Shown here piece after piece: positions 25,641 through 35,595 of a stretch of DNA of 64,000 nt. The first letter of the stretch is position 1; the number at the start of each line of letters is the position of its first letter. This DNA is from Acinetobacter sp. BY419 (lineage in GTDB: Bacteria > Pseudomonadota > Gammaproteobacteria > Pseudomonadales > Moraxellaceae), in the NCBI RefSeq assembly GCF_019038395.1, contig NZ_JAGFXZ010000004.1, forward strand, positions 1 through 64,000, written 5' to 3'. The notes beneath the pieces were generated by a model. It was not told the origin of the DNA and did not search any database. It worked only from the letters and a program-made list of their open reading frames with translations. The translations under genes were made by a program, and so were the position numbers.

Positions 25641-27740
25641 ATGAACAAGCCCTTCTTAAAAACAACTTTAGCTTTTGCAGTATTCACAGCAATGACTGTT
25701 TCAGTGCAAGCGCAGGACCAGGTTAATGAAGAAAAAGAGGGAGTAGTACAGACTGATGCGACCAAGTTACAAACGATTGTGGTGACTGCGAGTGGACAGG
25801 CAGTTGATGTTAAATCTGCGCCAGCTTCAATTAGTGTCATTACTGCCGAAGAAATTCAAAAACAACCCGTTTCAAGCCTGGCAGATATCTTGAAACGGGT
25901 ACCTGGGGTAACAGGGGGGCTGAGTTCAAATGGTGCGGGCTCAAAAATTCAATTACGTGGGATGCCTGAAAATTACACGCTGATTTTAATTGACGGCAAA
26001 CGGGTAGGTTCATCTAAGGATACTAACTACCGTGCAAACCTGGGTCATCAAGATCTGAACTGGGTCAGACCAGAAATGATTGAACGCATTGAGGTCGTAC
26101 GTGGCCCCATGTCTTCTTTATATGGTTCTGATGCGATGGGGGGAGTGATCAATATCATTACCAAAAAAATCCCTTCAGAATGGGCAGGGGCTTTTACCTT
26201 GAACCATACCATGCCGACGACATCTTCTGATCTGGGCCGAACCATCCAGTCAGGACTAGTGGGATATGGCCCTTTAACCGATACGCTAGGTATGCGTGCG
26301 ACAGTCGGAATCACTGAACAGGAAGCCGATCAAGGCTATCAAATCTCTGATCGTAATATTCCTGGAATGGCGGGAAGCAAGGCAACTGGACAATCGGGCA
26401 GCCGTGATCAAAATGCGAATTTAAAGTTTGATTATACGCCAAACGATATTCATAGCTTGTCTTTAGAACTGGGCTATGGATTGCAGCAAGACAACCCATC
26501 TACTACACCACAGGTGGTGGATGGCAAAGAGCAGGCTGTATTAGCATGGGGTCCATCAGAGTTAGAACACCGTTCAATCTCCTTGTCACATGATGCCAAG
26601 TGGGATTTCGGTGATTCAAAAATTACGGCTTACTACAATGATTATGATCAGAGCCAGGTGACAGAGACTGGGCCGACCACACAAAAATCCAAGGAAAGCA
26701 TTGTAGAAGGTAATCTCAATATTCCGTTTCAGTTAGGTGTTGAGCATATTGCTACGGTTGGAGGTCAATGGAAATCAGAAGAGCTGATCAATACACGTAA
26801 TATTGGGCTTTCTATTCCAAGTTATGACGGAAATGAATATGGTTCAGAGCTAGAAGGGGACACTTGGGCGCTGTTTATCGAAGATAAACTTATTTTTAAT
26901 GATCAAGTCCATTTAACCCTGGGTAACCGGTTTGATCACCATGATAAATTTGGTACCCATAATAGTCCACGTGCTTATTTGGTGGTGCAGCCAAATGATG
27001 CATTAACCATTAAAGGTGGTGTAGCTCAAGGCTTTAGAGCGCCTTCATTAAAAGAAAATACTGCAGGTGCAGCGACCCGTTCAGGGGGGAATGGATGTAC
27101 CTCACTTAAGCCTCTGGGTTATGTATCGGGCGGATGTTATATGGCCGGTAATGCTGACCTGCAGCCTGAAGAAAGTACCAACTATGAAATTGGATTTAAT
27201 TTTGCTCAAAATGAAGTTGATCTTGGTTTAACCTATTTCCATACAGATTTTAAAAATAAAATTGAATATCGCGCTTTAGGGGAAATAAATGGGGTGTGGT
27301 GGACCCAGTATCAAAATGCTGAAAAAGCGCGTGTACGGGGCTTGGAAGCAAGTGTAGCATTGCCACTTTTAGATAATTTGAGCTGGAAAACCAATGCAAC
27401 CTATTATTTTGAGTCAAAAAATTTAGTGACAGGCAAGAATCTCTCAACGATTCCAGAGTTGTCAGTTTATAGCGCACTAAACTGGACGCCAACTGATCCG
27501 CTTTCATTGGAACTGGCAGCGCAATATACCGGTGAGCAATATACAGCAAGTGCTGAAGATACAGTGGTGATGCAAAAGCCACATACCGTATTTAATCTGT
27601 CTGCAAATTATGAAGTGAATGATCAGGTCACTGTTCGGGGCGGCTTAACTAATTTATTTGATAAAAAACTGGCAAATGCTTCAAATGATTATTATCTGGA
27701 CCGTCAGCAGGTATTTGCCGGATTGACCTATAGTTTCTAA
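25641..27740 (+). CDS. TonB-dependent outer-membrane siderophore receptor (FepA/CirA-like)
   Basis: A 699-residue outer-membrane beta-barrel. A signal peptide spans about residues 1-24 (ending SVQAQ). The TonB box LQTIVVTA follows near 43-50. The plug domain (about 55-170) contains DILKRVPGVTGG, IQLRGMPENYTLILIDGKRV and RIEVVRGPMSSLYGSDAMGG, strongly conserved in catecholate-type receptors such as FepA, CirA and PirA. The barrel ends with the outer-membrane sorting signal ...GLTYSF with terminal Phe. A Cys pair near 488-498 may form an extracellular disulfide. A Fur-box-like site is upstream, so iron regulation is likely. No siderophore biosynthesis genes are nearby; the ligand is not determinable from this window. 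Confidence 0.92.
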   Translation: MNKPFLKTTLAFAVFTAMTVSVQAQDQVNEEKEGVVQTDATKLQTIVVTASGQAVDVKSAPASISVITAEEIQKQPVSSLADILKRVPGVTGGLSSNGAGSKIQLRGMPENYTLILIDGKRVGSSKDTNYRANLGHQDLNWVRPEMIERIEVVRGPMSSLYGSDAMGGVINIITKKIPSEWAGAFTLNHTMPTTSSDLGRTIQSGLVGYGPLTDTLGMRATVGITEQEADQGYQISDRNIPGMAGSKATGQSGSRDQNANLKFDYTPNDIHSLSLELGYGLQQDNPSTTPQVVDGKEQAVLAWGPSELEHRSISLSHDAKWDFGDSKITAYYNDYDQSQVTETGPTTQKSKESIVEGNLNIPFQLGVEHIATVGGQWKSEELINTRNIGLSIPSYDGNEYGSELEGDTWALFIEDKLIFNDQVHLTLGNRFDHHDKFGTHNSPRAYLVVQPNDALTIKGGVAQGFRAPSLKENTAGAATRSGGNGCTSLKPLGYVSGGCYMAGNADLQPEESTNYEIGFNFAQNEVDLGLTYFHTDFKNKIEYRALGEINGVWWTQYQNAEKARVRGLEASVALPLLDNLSWKTNATYYFESKNLVTGKNLSTIPELSVYSALNWTPTDPLSLELAAQYTGEQYTASAEDTVVMQKPHTVFNLSANYEVNDQVTVRGGLTNLFDKKLANASNDYYLDRQQVFAGLTYSF

Positions 27741-27751
27741 TCTGAGCATGT

Positions 27752-27778
27752 AAAAAAGCCGCTCGAAGCGGCTTTTTA
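27752..27778. terminator. terminator between TonB receptor and convergent gene
   Basis: AAAAAAGCCGCT-CGA-AGCGGCTTTTT with T-runs on both strands. Confidence 0.88.
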
Positions 27779-27781
27779 TCT

Positions 27782-28783
27782 TTATATATTTAATATTTTT
27801 AAGGTATTTTCAGAATAATAAAATTGCTCCAAATAGCAACGCGCACGCTCACGTAAATGACCCTGCGTAACCATCTGCTGAATCACCGGACTAAGCAATT
27901 CCTGTAATTCATTCTGAATTAAAGCTTCATTAATATTCAGATCACGAAGTAACTGATCAAAATTATGATCCTGATTGCGGACATACCAGGTATGAATTCC
28001 ATCACGCACTTGCTGCTGTAGATAGTCGGTCTGGCGTAGGTGACCCCAGATGTCATGACCTAAGGCGACTGTCTGATTCAGGTCCTGAAGTTCGATATAA
28101 TTCTTCAATACCGCTACCGGCATGTCTTTGATTTTATGCCAGAGATTGGCCTGAAAATGATAAAGCTTTTCATCGTCAAAATGCTGGTTGAGCACATGTT
28201 CACTCATCTGGCTCAGCTTCAGGATATTCTTTTGCAGATAACGTGCAATGGTGCTGTCCAGATTGGTGTCAGTGACATTTTCCAGTACCGATTTGCCCAT
28301 TTTCATAAAGCGGGAAACTCCGGGTACACTTTTAGCAATCACTGAATTATCCAGATAATCCTGAATGGAGTGCTGGATCAATTGCGTGATCATGGCTGAA
28401 AATGCCGGATTATTCACCACAGTTTTAATCAGGCGCTGACGATGGCCGCTTTTACTCGCCACATACTGGGCGATGTTATCGATTGTCAGGACTGGAATCA
28501 CATCGGCAATTGTAGTCGTATCATTGGCCGGATGTACCAGTGCAAAACGGATATGCTCAGCAATCTGTTCAATCAGAAAGGTGCTGGCGGCAGTGTCCAG
28601 AATCTGTTTTTGCAGAAGCTGATTAATCAGTTCACAGCTCCATAGCTCTTTTAAATTCTGTTTACGCAACCACAAATAAAACGCATGAAACTCACTTTGA
28701 ATGGTTTCAGATTGAGAAAATGCCTGATCGAGAAAATCAAGTTGAGCATCGATCAACTGCTCAATCATCGGGTGTTTCTGCAT
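27782..28783 (-). CDS. conserved hypothetical protein (333 aa, helical)
   Basis: I do not recognise this family. The 333-residue product appears entirely alpha-helical and soluble, with no signal peptide or obvious membrane helix; leucine- and glutamine-rich amphipathic stretches recur throughout. A central region (about 120-190) reads KTVVNNPAFSAMITQLIQHS and SVIAKSVPGVSRFMKMGKSV, which might contact membranes. It ends 14 bp upstream of the alpha/beta hydrolase reading frame's stop on the same strand (hydrolase upstream), so the two may be co-transcribed. Confidence 0.65.
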   Translation of the reverse strand: MQKHPMIEQLIDAQLDFLDQAFSQSETIQSEFHAFYLWLRKQNLKELWSCELINQLLQKQILDTAASTFLIEQIAEHIRFALVHPANDTTTIADVIPVLTIDNIAQYVASKSGHRQRLIKTVVNNPAFSAMITQLIQHSIQDYLDNSVIAKSVPGVSRFMKMGKSVLENVTDTNLDSTIARYLQKNILKLSQMSEHVLNQHFDDEKLYHFQANLWHKIKDMPVAVLKNYIELQDLNQTVALGHDIWGHLRQTDYLQQQVRDGIHTWYVRNQDHNFDQLLRDLNINEALIQNELQELLSPVIQQMVTQGHLRERARCYLEQFYYSENTLKILNI

Positions 28784-28797
28784 AACATCTCTGAAAC

Positions 28798-29835
28798 TTA
28801 ATTTAAAGGAATGAGTTTATCAGCAAGCGGGTTTTTTAGGATCTGCGTCTTGGCCAGAAAAGGCAAATAATGTTGTGCGACCTGTTTTTCCGCTTCCAGA
28901 ATCGGCATATGCCCGACATTATTCAGGATCACCGGTTTTTCGGCACGTTTCAACAGCGCATGCAGTTCTTTGACCACTTCGACATTAATGATTCGGTCCT
29001 GTCTGCCCCATAAAATCAAGGTCGGTGCTTCAACTGTGCGAGTCAGGCGGGCAAAGGTTTCCGGTGTATAAATCCGGTTCAGCATCACGACCTGATCAAT
29101 CGATTTACTGGTCTGTTCAGCACGAGAAATCAGCAGTTTTTCCTGTGCATGTCGCAGCTGATAAGGAATTACCGGCGGGTTTTGCATTAGCTGTCTGGAT
29201 ACATCTCGCAGATCACCGGGCTTGCTGACGATCAGGTCTTTTAAGGCATGGGGGTCTTTGGTATAGGGCGTATTGCCCATTTTGTAAAGACCGGCGCTAT
29301 TGATTAAAAACAGGCTTTGCGTATCGAAAGGGTATTGCGAGGCATAAACCGTGGCAATCGAGCCACCTAAGGAGTGTCCGGCAATATGTAAATTCTCGTC
29401 TACATTTAAGGTTTCGATGAATAAACGCAGTTGAGAAGTCACATTGTGCACAGAAACATCAAAATTGTCCGGGACTTTGGTATCGCCGTTGCTTGGCAAA
29501 TCAGGAATAATGACATGATAATAGGGAGTCAGAAACTGGGCGACCCGGTTCCAGTTGTCGCGGGTACCGGCCAGACCATGGATCAGTAGAATGGACGGTT
29601 TGTTTTTGGCACCGCCTTCACTATAGCTCCAGGTCACATCACCAATTTTAAGGGTCTTGGATTGGAGTCTGGCAAGGTTACGTTCCTGTAACAGATGCTG
29701 CTGCAATACCTGGGCAGATGTTTCATTTTTCTGGCTAAACAGATTCTGACTATGCGAGAAGCTCGGCAATGCCATTGTTAACGCGACTAAGGTCGAGCAG
29801 ATTATTTTCGAGCGCAACTTTATTATTTTCTTCAT
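28798..29835 (-). CDS. exported alpha/beta hydrolase (lipase-like)
   Basis: A 345-residue hydrolase with the full catalytic set: oxyanion HG motif ILLIHGLAGTRDNW near 75, nucleophile elbow GHSLGGS near 150, acid in LILWGRQDRI near 275 and His in NNVGHMPILE near 305. The N-terminus (MKKIIKLRSKIICSTLVALT) plus a hydrophobic core ending SFSHSQ is a Sec signal, so it is exported or membrane-anchored. I chose ATG 29835 because GGGGGAAAGG lies just upstream; a GTG/ATG extension to 29868 is possible. It resembles Acinetobacter/Moraxella lipases of the LIP1 type, but substrate is inferred. Likely co-transcribed with the downstream 333-residue gene. Confidence 0.85.
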   Translation of the reverse strand: MKKIIKLRSKIICSTLVALTMALPSFSHSQNLFSQKNETSAQVLQQHLLQERNLARLQSKTLKIGDVTWSYSEGGAKNKPSILLIHGLAGTRDNWNRVAQFLTPYYHVIIPDLPSNGDTKVPDNFDVSVHNVTSQLRLFIETLNVDENLHIAGHSLGGSIATVYASQYPFDTQSLFLINSAGLYKMGNTPYTKDPHALKDLIVSKPGDLRDVSRQLMQNPPVIPYQLRHAQEKLLISRAEQTSKSIDQVVMLNRIYTPETFARLTRTVEAPTLILWGRQDRIINVEVVKELHALLKRAEKPVILNNVGHMPILEAEKQVAQHYLPFLAKTQILKNPLADKLIPLN

Positions 29836-30150
29836 TGGCCTTTCCCCCAAAACAAACCCAGTGAGCAAAATGCTCCATCAAAATACTTCCATGTTGTAAA
29901 TTTGCAATTTTCATTCGAATAAAAACTTTATTCTTCACTCTATTCTAAATCAATCCTTGAGCTTGTCACCCATTAGTTTTTTGCTGAACAGCATTGAATG
30001 ACTCAAAACTGTGATGGATTGCACACAAAATCCTTTCTGAAATGGAATTAAATAAATGCTAAAAATTTAATCAGCTAAAATTTTTTGCAAGTGACATTCA
30101 AAAAAACTGGCAGTAAGATATTACAACTAAAACATCGGTGATAGAAAAGA
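29836..30150. other. divergent promoter region, lipase-like gene / beta-carbonic anhydrase
   Basis: 315 bp without coding signal. A small perfect palindrome GAATAAA-AAC-TTTATTC lies at 29917-29933; nothing else was recognised. Confidence 0.45.
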
Positions 30151-30765
30151 ATGCTTACAGCTCAAGAAGCTTTAGAACGTCTTAAACAAGGTAACCAGCG
30201 TTTTGTAAGCGGCGATACTTCGCATCCAAAACAACTTAGCCACCAACAGCGCGCAGAAATGGCAGAGGATCAGAATCCGTTTGCGATTGTCTTGGGGTGT
30301 TCAGATTCGCGCGTTCCAGCCGAAATGGTTTTTGATCAGGGTCTCGGCGATCTTTTCGTAATTCGTGTTGCAGGCAATATTGTTGCACCATCCCAGGTCG
30401 GCAGTGTTGAATTTGCCGCGGCACGTTATGACTGCGCGATTGTGGTCGTGTTAGGTCATAGTCACTGTGGCGCGATTAAAGCCACTATTGATACCTTGAT
30501 GTGTCCGGATTGTCCGCCATCGGCAAACCTGATGTCAATTGTGAACCGCGTACGTCCTTCTGTTGAAACCTTAATGCAAACTGAACTGAAAAATGACTTG
30601 GCAAAATTGTCCAAGCATGCGGTACGTTCAAACGTATTTGCTTCGGTAAATCAGTTGCGTCATGGCTCAGCAGTCTTGGAAAACCTGATTGCACAAGGCA
30701 AATTAAAAGTGGTGGGCGCTGAATACTCACTGGAAACTGGTGAAGTATTGTTCTTCGATTTCTAA
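30151..30765 (+). CDS. can: beta-class carbonic anhydrase
   Basis: A cytoplasmic zinc enzyme hydrating CO2 to supply bicarbonate. The 204-residue protein shows the beta-class ligands: C50 and the D52/R54 dyad in GCSDSRVPAE, then H103 and C106 in GHSHCGAIKA. No signal peptide. Length is typical of the bacterial plant-type subclass. Its terminator (30799-30824) overlaps the 3' end of the convergent tesA gene. Together with the periplasmic alpha-class enzyme at 2078 it suggests CO2/bicarbonate conversion on both sides of the inner membrane. Confidence 0.94.
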   Translation: MLTAQEALERLKQGNQRFVSGDTSHPKQLSHQQRAEMAEDQNPFAIVLGCSDSRVPAEMVFDQGLGDLFVIRVAGNIVAPSQVGSVEFAAARYDCAIVVVLGHSHCGAIKATIDTLMCPDCPPSANLMSIVNRVRPSVETLMQTELKNDLAKLSKHAVRSNVFASVNQLRHGSAVLENLIAQGKLKVVGAEYSLETGEVLFFDF

Positions 30766-30798
30766 GCACGATTCATCTAAATACATTCTAAAATAATT

Positions 30799-30824
30799 TA
30801 AAGGCGCTTTATAAAGCGCCTTTA
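30799..30824. terminator. bidirectional terminator between can and tesA
   Basis: AAAGGCGCTTT-AT-AAAGCGCCTTT, a perfect 11-bp stem. It contains the tesA stop codon, so the last codons of tesA are part of the hairpin. Confidence 0.85.
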
Positions 30825-31438
30825 ATATATGGATAAGCATTATTTAACAGGATCGTCTGCGCTTTGGCATTGGGATGAATCAGATCCTTTTGCATCAGGG
30901 TTTTATTACCGGCTACACCTTGCATAAAGAACGGTAACAATTTCACCTTATATTGCTGGCTCACTACTTTATAATTATTTTCAAAGGCCTTGCTATACGC
31001 CTGTCCGTAATTAGGCGGCATCTTCATGCCAAATACGATGACCTTGGCCTTGGCTTTCTGGCTCTGTTGAATCAGGCTGGCTAAATTTTTTTGAATCATT
31101 TGCGGCGGCTGTCCGCGTAAGCCATCATTGCCACCTAATTCAATTACCACAAGGTCTGGGCGATGCGTCTGTAGCAGTTTCGGCAGTCTGGCCAGCGCCC
31201 CACTGGTGGTTTCACCACTGACACTTGCATTGACCACTTTATGCTGTTTCGGATACTGTTGGTCTAAACGCTTTTGTAATAAATGTACCCAGCCTTGCTG
31301 GGGTTGAATACCATAACCTGCACTTAAACTATCACCTAAAATCATGATCGTCTTTGCTGAAACCCCAAGCGGTAACAGGCAAAGGCTGAGCAAAAACAAG
31401 TAAGGCCATAGCCAAGTTTTCTGATTAAGATCTTTCAT
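30809..31438 (-). CDS. tesA: TesA-type GDSL esterase / lysophospholipase L1
   Basis: A periplasmic SGNH hydrolase that cleaves acyl thioesters and esters. From ATG 31438 it has about 209 residues; an in-frame GTG at 31447 would add three. A signal peptide runs to about residue 28 (ending GVSA). The catalytic blocks are block I ILGDSLSAGYGI (Ser), block III GGNDGLRG (Gly/Asn), and block V DLIHPNAKA (Asp/His). It is divergent from an ABC transporter operon, the same arrangement as tesA and ybbAP in E. coli, with start codons only about 12 bp apart. Confidence 0.93.
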   Translation of the reverse strand: MKDLNQKTWLWPYLFLLSLCLLPLGVSAKTIMILGDSLSAGYGIQPQQGWVHLLQKRLDQQYPKQHKVVNASVSGETTSGALARLPKLLQTHRPDLVVIELGGNDGLRGQPPQMIQKNLASLIQQSQKAKAKVIVFGMKMPPNYGQAYSKAFENNYKVVSQQYKVKLLPFFMQGVAGNKTLMQKDLIHPNAKAQTILLNNAYPYIKGAL

Positions 31439-31449
31439 ATAGGACACGT

Positions 31450-32175
31450 ATGATTCAAAGCAGCCACGATTCGACCATCATGCCACAGGCTATTATTTCT
31501 GCCCATAAATTGACACAAAAGATACAACTTTCACAAAAACAGCTGACAATTTTTGAGGATCTTGACCTGGAGATTCAGGCCGGAGAGCAGGTGGCGATCA
31601 CCGGTCGTTCCGGTTCCGGGAAATCCACATTACTGGGTATTCTGGCGACACTGGATCAGGCCAGTTCAGGTCAGCTCATAGTCTGTGGTGAATCGGTATC
31701 TAATTTGAATGAAGAACAACGTGCGCTGGTACGGTTGAGAAATATCGGTTTTGTCTTTCAGTTTTTTCAGCTCTTGCCGCACCTGACTGCACTTGAAAAT
31801 GTGATGCTGCCATTACGCCTGCAACCGGGTTTCAAATATGCGGAAGCCGAGCAAAAGGCCTTGGCACTACTGCATAAAGTCGGTCTGGATCGACAGGCAC
31901 AGCAAACGCCGAAAGTGCTCTCTGGCGGGGAACAACAGCGTGTGGCGATTGCCCGGGCGCTGGTCAGTGAACCGAAAATTATTTTTGCCGATGAACCCAC
32001 GGGCAACCTCGACGGCGAAACCGCCAAAGAAATTGAACAATTGCTGTTTCAGCTGAATCGGGAACTGGGGACGACGTTGGTGCTGGTCACACATGACCGC
32101 AAACTGGCGCAGCAGTGTCAGCGGCATTTTGAATTGCTGAATGGTCAGTTGATTGAACACCCGAGTGGAGGATGA
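31450..32175 (+). CDS. ybbA: ABC transporter ATP-binding protein, YbbA/LolD-like
   Basis: A 241-residue ATPase of the MacB/LolD-type. Walker [10 protein letters not shown] near residue 51-59, Q-loop in [17 protein letters not shown], signature [15 protein letters not shown] near 158, Walker [13 protein letters not shown] and the H-loop LVTHD are intact. The ATG at 31450 follows AGGAC; a second in-frame ATG at 31480 would also leave a complete domain. The next gene (permease) starts one base after this stop (TGA 32173-32175, ATG 32177), so both are one operon. By analogy with YbbA-YbbP it works with TesA in the envelope, with an unknown substrate. Confidence 0.92.
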   Translation: MIQSSHDSTIMPQAIISAHKLTQKIQLSQKQLTIFEDLDLEIQAGEQVAITGRSGSGKSTLLGILATLDQASSGQLIVCGESVSNLNEEQRALVRLRNIGFVFQFFQLLPHLTALENVMLPLRLQPGFKYAEAEQKALALLHKVGLDRQAQQTPKVLSGGEQQRVAIARALVSEPKIIFADEPTGNLDGETAKEIEQLLFQLNRELGTTLVLVTHDRKLAQQCQRHFELLNGQLIEHPSGG

Positions 32176-32176
32176 G

Positions 32177-34669
32177 ATGAACCCGTTATTTCGCCCTTTA
32201 CTGACTCAAAGCTTTAAAACCACCGGAATTTATCTGCTGATTATTGCCTTAACGCTGGCAATCAGTGCGACAACTGCGCTCAAGTTTAGCAACGAACAGA
32301 TCCAAAATGCGGTCGCCTTGCAGGCAGCCGAAATGCTGGCCGCTGATCTGGTACTTTCAGACAATGAACCTTTGCCGGAGCAGTGGCGTGATCAGGCCAG
32401 GCAGCTGGATTTAAAGCAGTCAGAAGTCACTGTTTTCAGCAGCATGGCCCATACCGATGAACAGTTTGTCATGGTCAATGTCAAAGCGATTGACCAGGCT
32501 TTTCCCTTGCGTGGCGAACTGCAGGTGCAACCGGCAAAAAGCTCGATTCAATCCGGTGAAATCTGGCTCAGTCCACGGGCCATGGACCTGCTCAAAGTCA
32601 AACTGGGAGATCAGCTCAATATTGCCGATGCGGCATTTAAAGTTACTGCCAAGATAAAACAGGACTCCAATCAGGAGCTTGGATTTTCCGGATTTTCACC
32701 CACCGTCATTATTTCCCAGGCAGATGTCGCACGAACCAATGCCATTCAGGTGGGGAGCCGGATTGAATATCGCTTACTCATGGCTGGTTTTCCAGACAAT
32801 ACTCAAGAATATGAAACCTTGTTTAAACAGCAGGTCAAGTCAGCAAACGGCTCGGCTGAAACGTCAGCAGACGTACAAGGGCAGGAGTTTGAGGAGCAAA
32901 GCAGTCTCAAGTTACGTAATGCCAGTGAAGGCAATACCCGCTTAATGAAGCCGATTGCCAATCTGGACACTTTCCTGCAACTGGCGAATATTCTGACCAT
33001 TCTATTATGCGGAATTGCTATAGCCTTAACCGCGCAGCGTTATGTACAGCAGAATCAGGATCATATTGCCTTGATGCGCTGTATTGGTGCGACCAAACAG
33101 CAAATTCTGTCCGCTTATCTGGCCTTGCTGGGCATGGTGCTACTGATTGCCATGCTGATTGGTACCGTGGTCGGGATTGGTCTGGGTTATGGCCTGTTAC
33201 AGTTGATGTTGCAGCTGATTCCGAATTTGCAGATTGAATTTTCTGCCATTGCGATGTTGCTTGGACCATTGCCGGTAGCCATGCTGACCAGTGCGGTTGT
33301 GCTCCTCGGTTTTGTGATGCCGAGCTTATTGCAACTGCTGAATACACCGCCGATTCGGGTGATCCGCCAACAGGAAAAATCAGTGCAATCCATGCTGTGG
33401 ATGCTGCTGACCGGAACGCTGAGCCTGATCATCTTTAGCGTGATTTTAACCGAAAATCTGCAGCTGACCGCCTGGGTGATAGGCGCAATTATTGTGTTAT
33501 GTGCGGTGCTGTATCTGACGGTATGGGTGTTATTGAAACTGCTGCGAAATCTGAAGCTGAATCTGTCAGCCTATGTCAGAACACCCTCTCAGACGGCCTT
33601 ACAAATTACCGCTCTGGCCTTAGGTTTGAGCCTGATTACGGTCTTAGCTGTATTGCGAACAGATCTGCTGGATCGTTGGCAGCAGCAGTTACCCGAAGGC
33701 ACACCGAACCAGTTTGTGTATGGTTTACCGCCGTTTGATATGCCAGCTCTAAAAGCCCAACTTGAACAGAATGGCTGGAAAAGCACGCCGCTGTATCCGA
33801 ATGTCCGCGGACGTCTGGTTGCTAAAAATGATCAGCCTTTTACCGATGAGCTGATTAAAAGCAGCAATACCTTAAAACGCGAGCTGAACCTGACCCAGTC
33901 AGACAGCTATCCACAAGATAACGTAATTGTCAGTGGTGACGCGGATTTGAAGCAGGTTGGAACCGTATCGGTCGAAGCCAATACTGCGCAAGAGTTAGGC
34001 ATCAAGATTGGAGATAAGCTCAGTTTCAGTCTGCCCGAAGGCATATTAGAAGCTAAAGTGGTGAATTTAAGAACCGTCGAGTGGGAGAGTTTTAGCCCGA
34101 ACTTCTTCTTTATCTTTGCCCCGAATACCATGGATGCCAATGCCGGCAGTTATCTGGGCAGTTTTTATGTACCGGAGAAAGATAAGGGCAAACTGGTGCC
34201 TGTGATCCAGCAATTTTCCAATACGGTCTTTATTGATGTCAGCCTGATTCTGGAAGAGATTAAACGCATTGTGAATGTACTGGTGCAGATCGTGACGATT
34301 CTGGCGATATTGGTCAGTGTTTCCGGTTTTCTGGTGCTCATGGCCTGTTTGAACCTGCTCATGGATGAACGCAAACGTGAAGTGGCTTTGCTACGGTCAT
34401 TTGGCAGTTCCAAGCAGAAACTGAAAACCATGATGAGTCTGGAAGTTGGTTTTATCGGGCTTTTCGCCGGAATTGTTTCCTGTCTGTTTGCCGAGGTGAT
34501 TAGCGCAGTTGCGAGTTATAAAATGGATTTAATGATTCAGCCGCATTGGGAAATCTGGATCATCCTGCCGATCTTCATGACGGTGTTATGTGCGCTGATT
34601 GGCCGTTATCGTCTCAGTTATCTGTCGGACATTCCGCCTTTGCAAAGCTTGCGTGAGATGAATCAATAA
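32177..34669 (+). CDS. ybbP: ABC transporter permease with FtsX domains, YbbP-like
   Basis: An 830-residue inner-membrane permease with an N-terminal membrane helix (about 14-34), a large periplasmic domain (about 40-255), and FtsX-type membrane blocks near 260-395, 405-510 and 700-825 (each with GATKQQILSAYLALLG- or SFGSSKQKLKTMMSLEVG-type coupling helices). A second periplasmic domain spans about 520-690. ATG 32177 follows the strong ribosome site GGAGG (32167-32171); the upstream TTG at 32153 is unlikely. It pairs with the ATPase gene before it and probably moves or extracts a lipophilic envelope substrate; no substrate is assigned. Confidence 0.9.
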   Translation: MNPLFRPLLTQSFKTTGIYLLIIALTLAISATTALKFSNEQIQNAVALQAAEMLAADLVLSDNEPLPEQWRDQARQLDLKQSEVTVFSSMAHTDEQFVMVNVKAIDQAFPLRGELQVQPAKSSIQSGEIWLSPRAMDLLKVKLGDQLNIADAAFKVTAKIKQDSNQELGFSGFSPTVIISQADVARTNAIQVGSRIEYRLLMAGFPDNTQEYETLFKQQVKSANGSAETSADVQGQEFEEQSSLKLRNASEGNTRLMKPIANLDTFLQLANILTILLCGIAIALTAQRYVQQNQDHIALMRCIGATKQQILSAYLALLGMVLLIAMLIGTVVGIGLGYGLLQLMLQLIPNLQIEFSAIAMLLGPLPVAMLTSAVVLLGFVMPSLLQLLNTPPIRVIRQQEKSVQSMLWMLLTGTLSLIIFSVILTENLQLTAWVIGAIIVLCAVLYLTVWVLLKLLRNLKLNLSAYVRTPSQTALQITALALGLSLITVLAVLRTDLLDRWQQQLPEGTPNQFVYGLPPFDMPALKAQLEQNGWKSTPLYPNVRGRLVAKNDQPFTDELIKSSNTLKRELNLTQSDSYPQDNVIVSGDADLKQVGTVSVEANTAQELGIKIGDKLSFSLPEGILEAKVVNLRTVEWESFSPNFFFIFAPNTMDANAGSYLGSFYVPEKDKGKLVPVIQQFSNTVFIDVSLILEEIKRIVNVLVQIVTILAILVSVSGFLVLMACLNLLMDERKREVALLRSFGSSKQKLKTMMSLEVGFIGLFAGIVSCLFAEVISAVASYKMDLMIQPHWEIWIILPIFMTVLCALIGRYRLSYLSDIPPLQSLREMNQ

Positions 34670-34699
34670 AATTCATCTCTGGCGTAGACATGCTGAAAT

Positions 34700-35518
34700 T
34701 TACAGCTGTAATTGTTGCTGCATCAAATTCAGGATGTCTTGCCAAAGCGGACGAATTGCTTCGATTAAGGTCAAGTTGTATTGATAAAGCATCAGGCAGA
34801 GACCGAAACCAATCAGCAGGGCAATCAGATTGAACAGGCGGCTACGCTGCATTTTTTGTCCGATGTACCATAACAAAGTAAGAAGAACTCCCATCAGCAT
34901 GCCGCCAATATGTGCGGCATTGTTGATTCCGCTGATCATAAAGCCCAGCGCCAGGTTCAGCGCCATTACCATCACCAGGGTCTTTTTATCCAGAATAAAC
35001 CGTTGTTGTGGCAGTATCGGCAATAAGGCCAATACCGTGAGTGAAGCTCCGAGTCCCATCACGGCACCAGAGGCCCCGGCACTGACCGCAGGCAATAAAG
35101 CTGGATTGGCCACACCACCTTCAATCAGGCGATAGCTGTCCTGAATATTCATATAGCCACTGAGCAGACTGCCCATTAAACCGGCACACACATACAGGCC
35201 AATAAAATACATCCGGCCAAAAAGCTGCTCGGCGACACTACCAAAAATATACAAGGCCCACATATTCAACATGAGGTGAATCAGGCCAAAATGAAAAAAC
35301 ATGCTGCTAAACAAGCGCATGGGTTCCGCTAAATAGGTTAAAGGTGCATAATCTGCACCCCAGAGAATAGCATCCCGGGTACTCGGTTGAGTAACATCCA
35401 TGCCATGCATGGCCTGCCAGCCAAATAATCCAACATTGACCGCGATTAAAATGGCGGTGATCCACCAAAGATGCATTTCAAGTTTGCGATGTACAACAGG
35501 CGGAGAGTATTCAGACAT
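34700..35518 (-). CDS. rhomboid family intramembrane serine protease (second copy)
   Basis: A 272-residue membrane protein with six to seven helices. Catalytic elements: FGLIHLMLNMWALYIFGS (His/Asn helix, near residue 78), SAGASGAVMGLGASL with the nucleophilic Ser (near 150), and NAAHIGGMLMG with the catalytic His (near 203). It is only distantly similar to the rhomboid at 24033 and belongs to the GlpG-like bacterial type. Substrates unknown. It converges with the permease gene and is divergent from mtgA. Confidence 0.88.
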   Translation of the reverse strand: MSEYSPPVVHRKLEMHLWWITAILIAVNVGLFGWQAMHGMDVTQPSTRDAILWGADYAPLTYLAEPMRLFSSMFFHFGLIHLMLNMWALYIFGSVAEQLFGRMYFIGLYVCAGLMGSLLSGYMNIQDSYRLIEGGVANPALLPAVSAGASGAVMGLGASLTVLALLPILPQQRFILDKKTLVMVMALNLALGFMISGINNAAHIGGMLMGVLLTLLWYIGQKMQRSRLFNLIALLIGFGLCLMLYQYNLTLIEAIRPLWQDILNLMQQQLQL

Positions 35519-35595
35519 GCTATTTTTTTGCTGCGATTGTATATTTCGAATAAGCTTAACACGAAAAATTAAATTTTCAGGAGTAACGCACTGAC

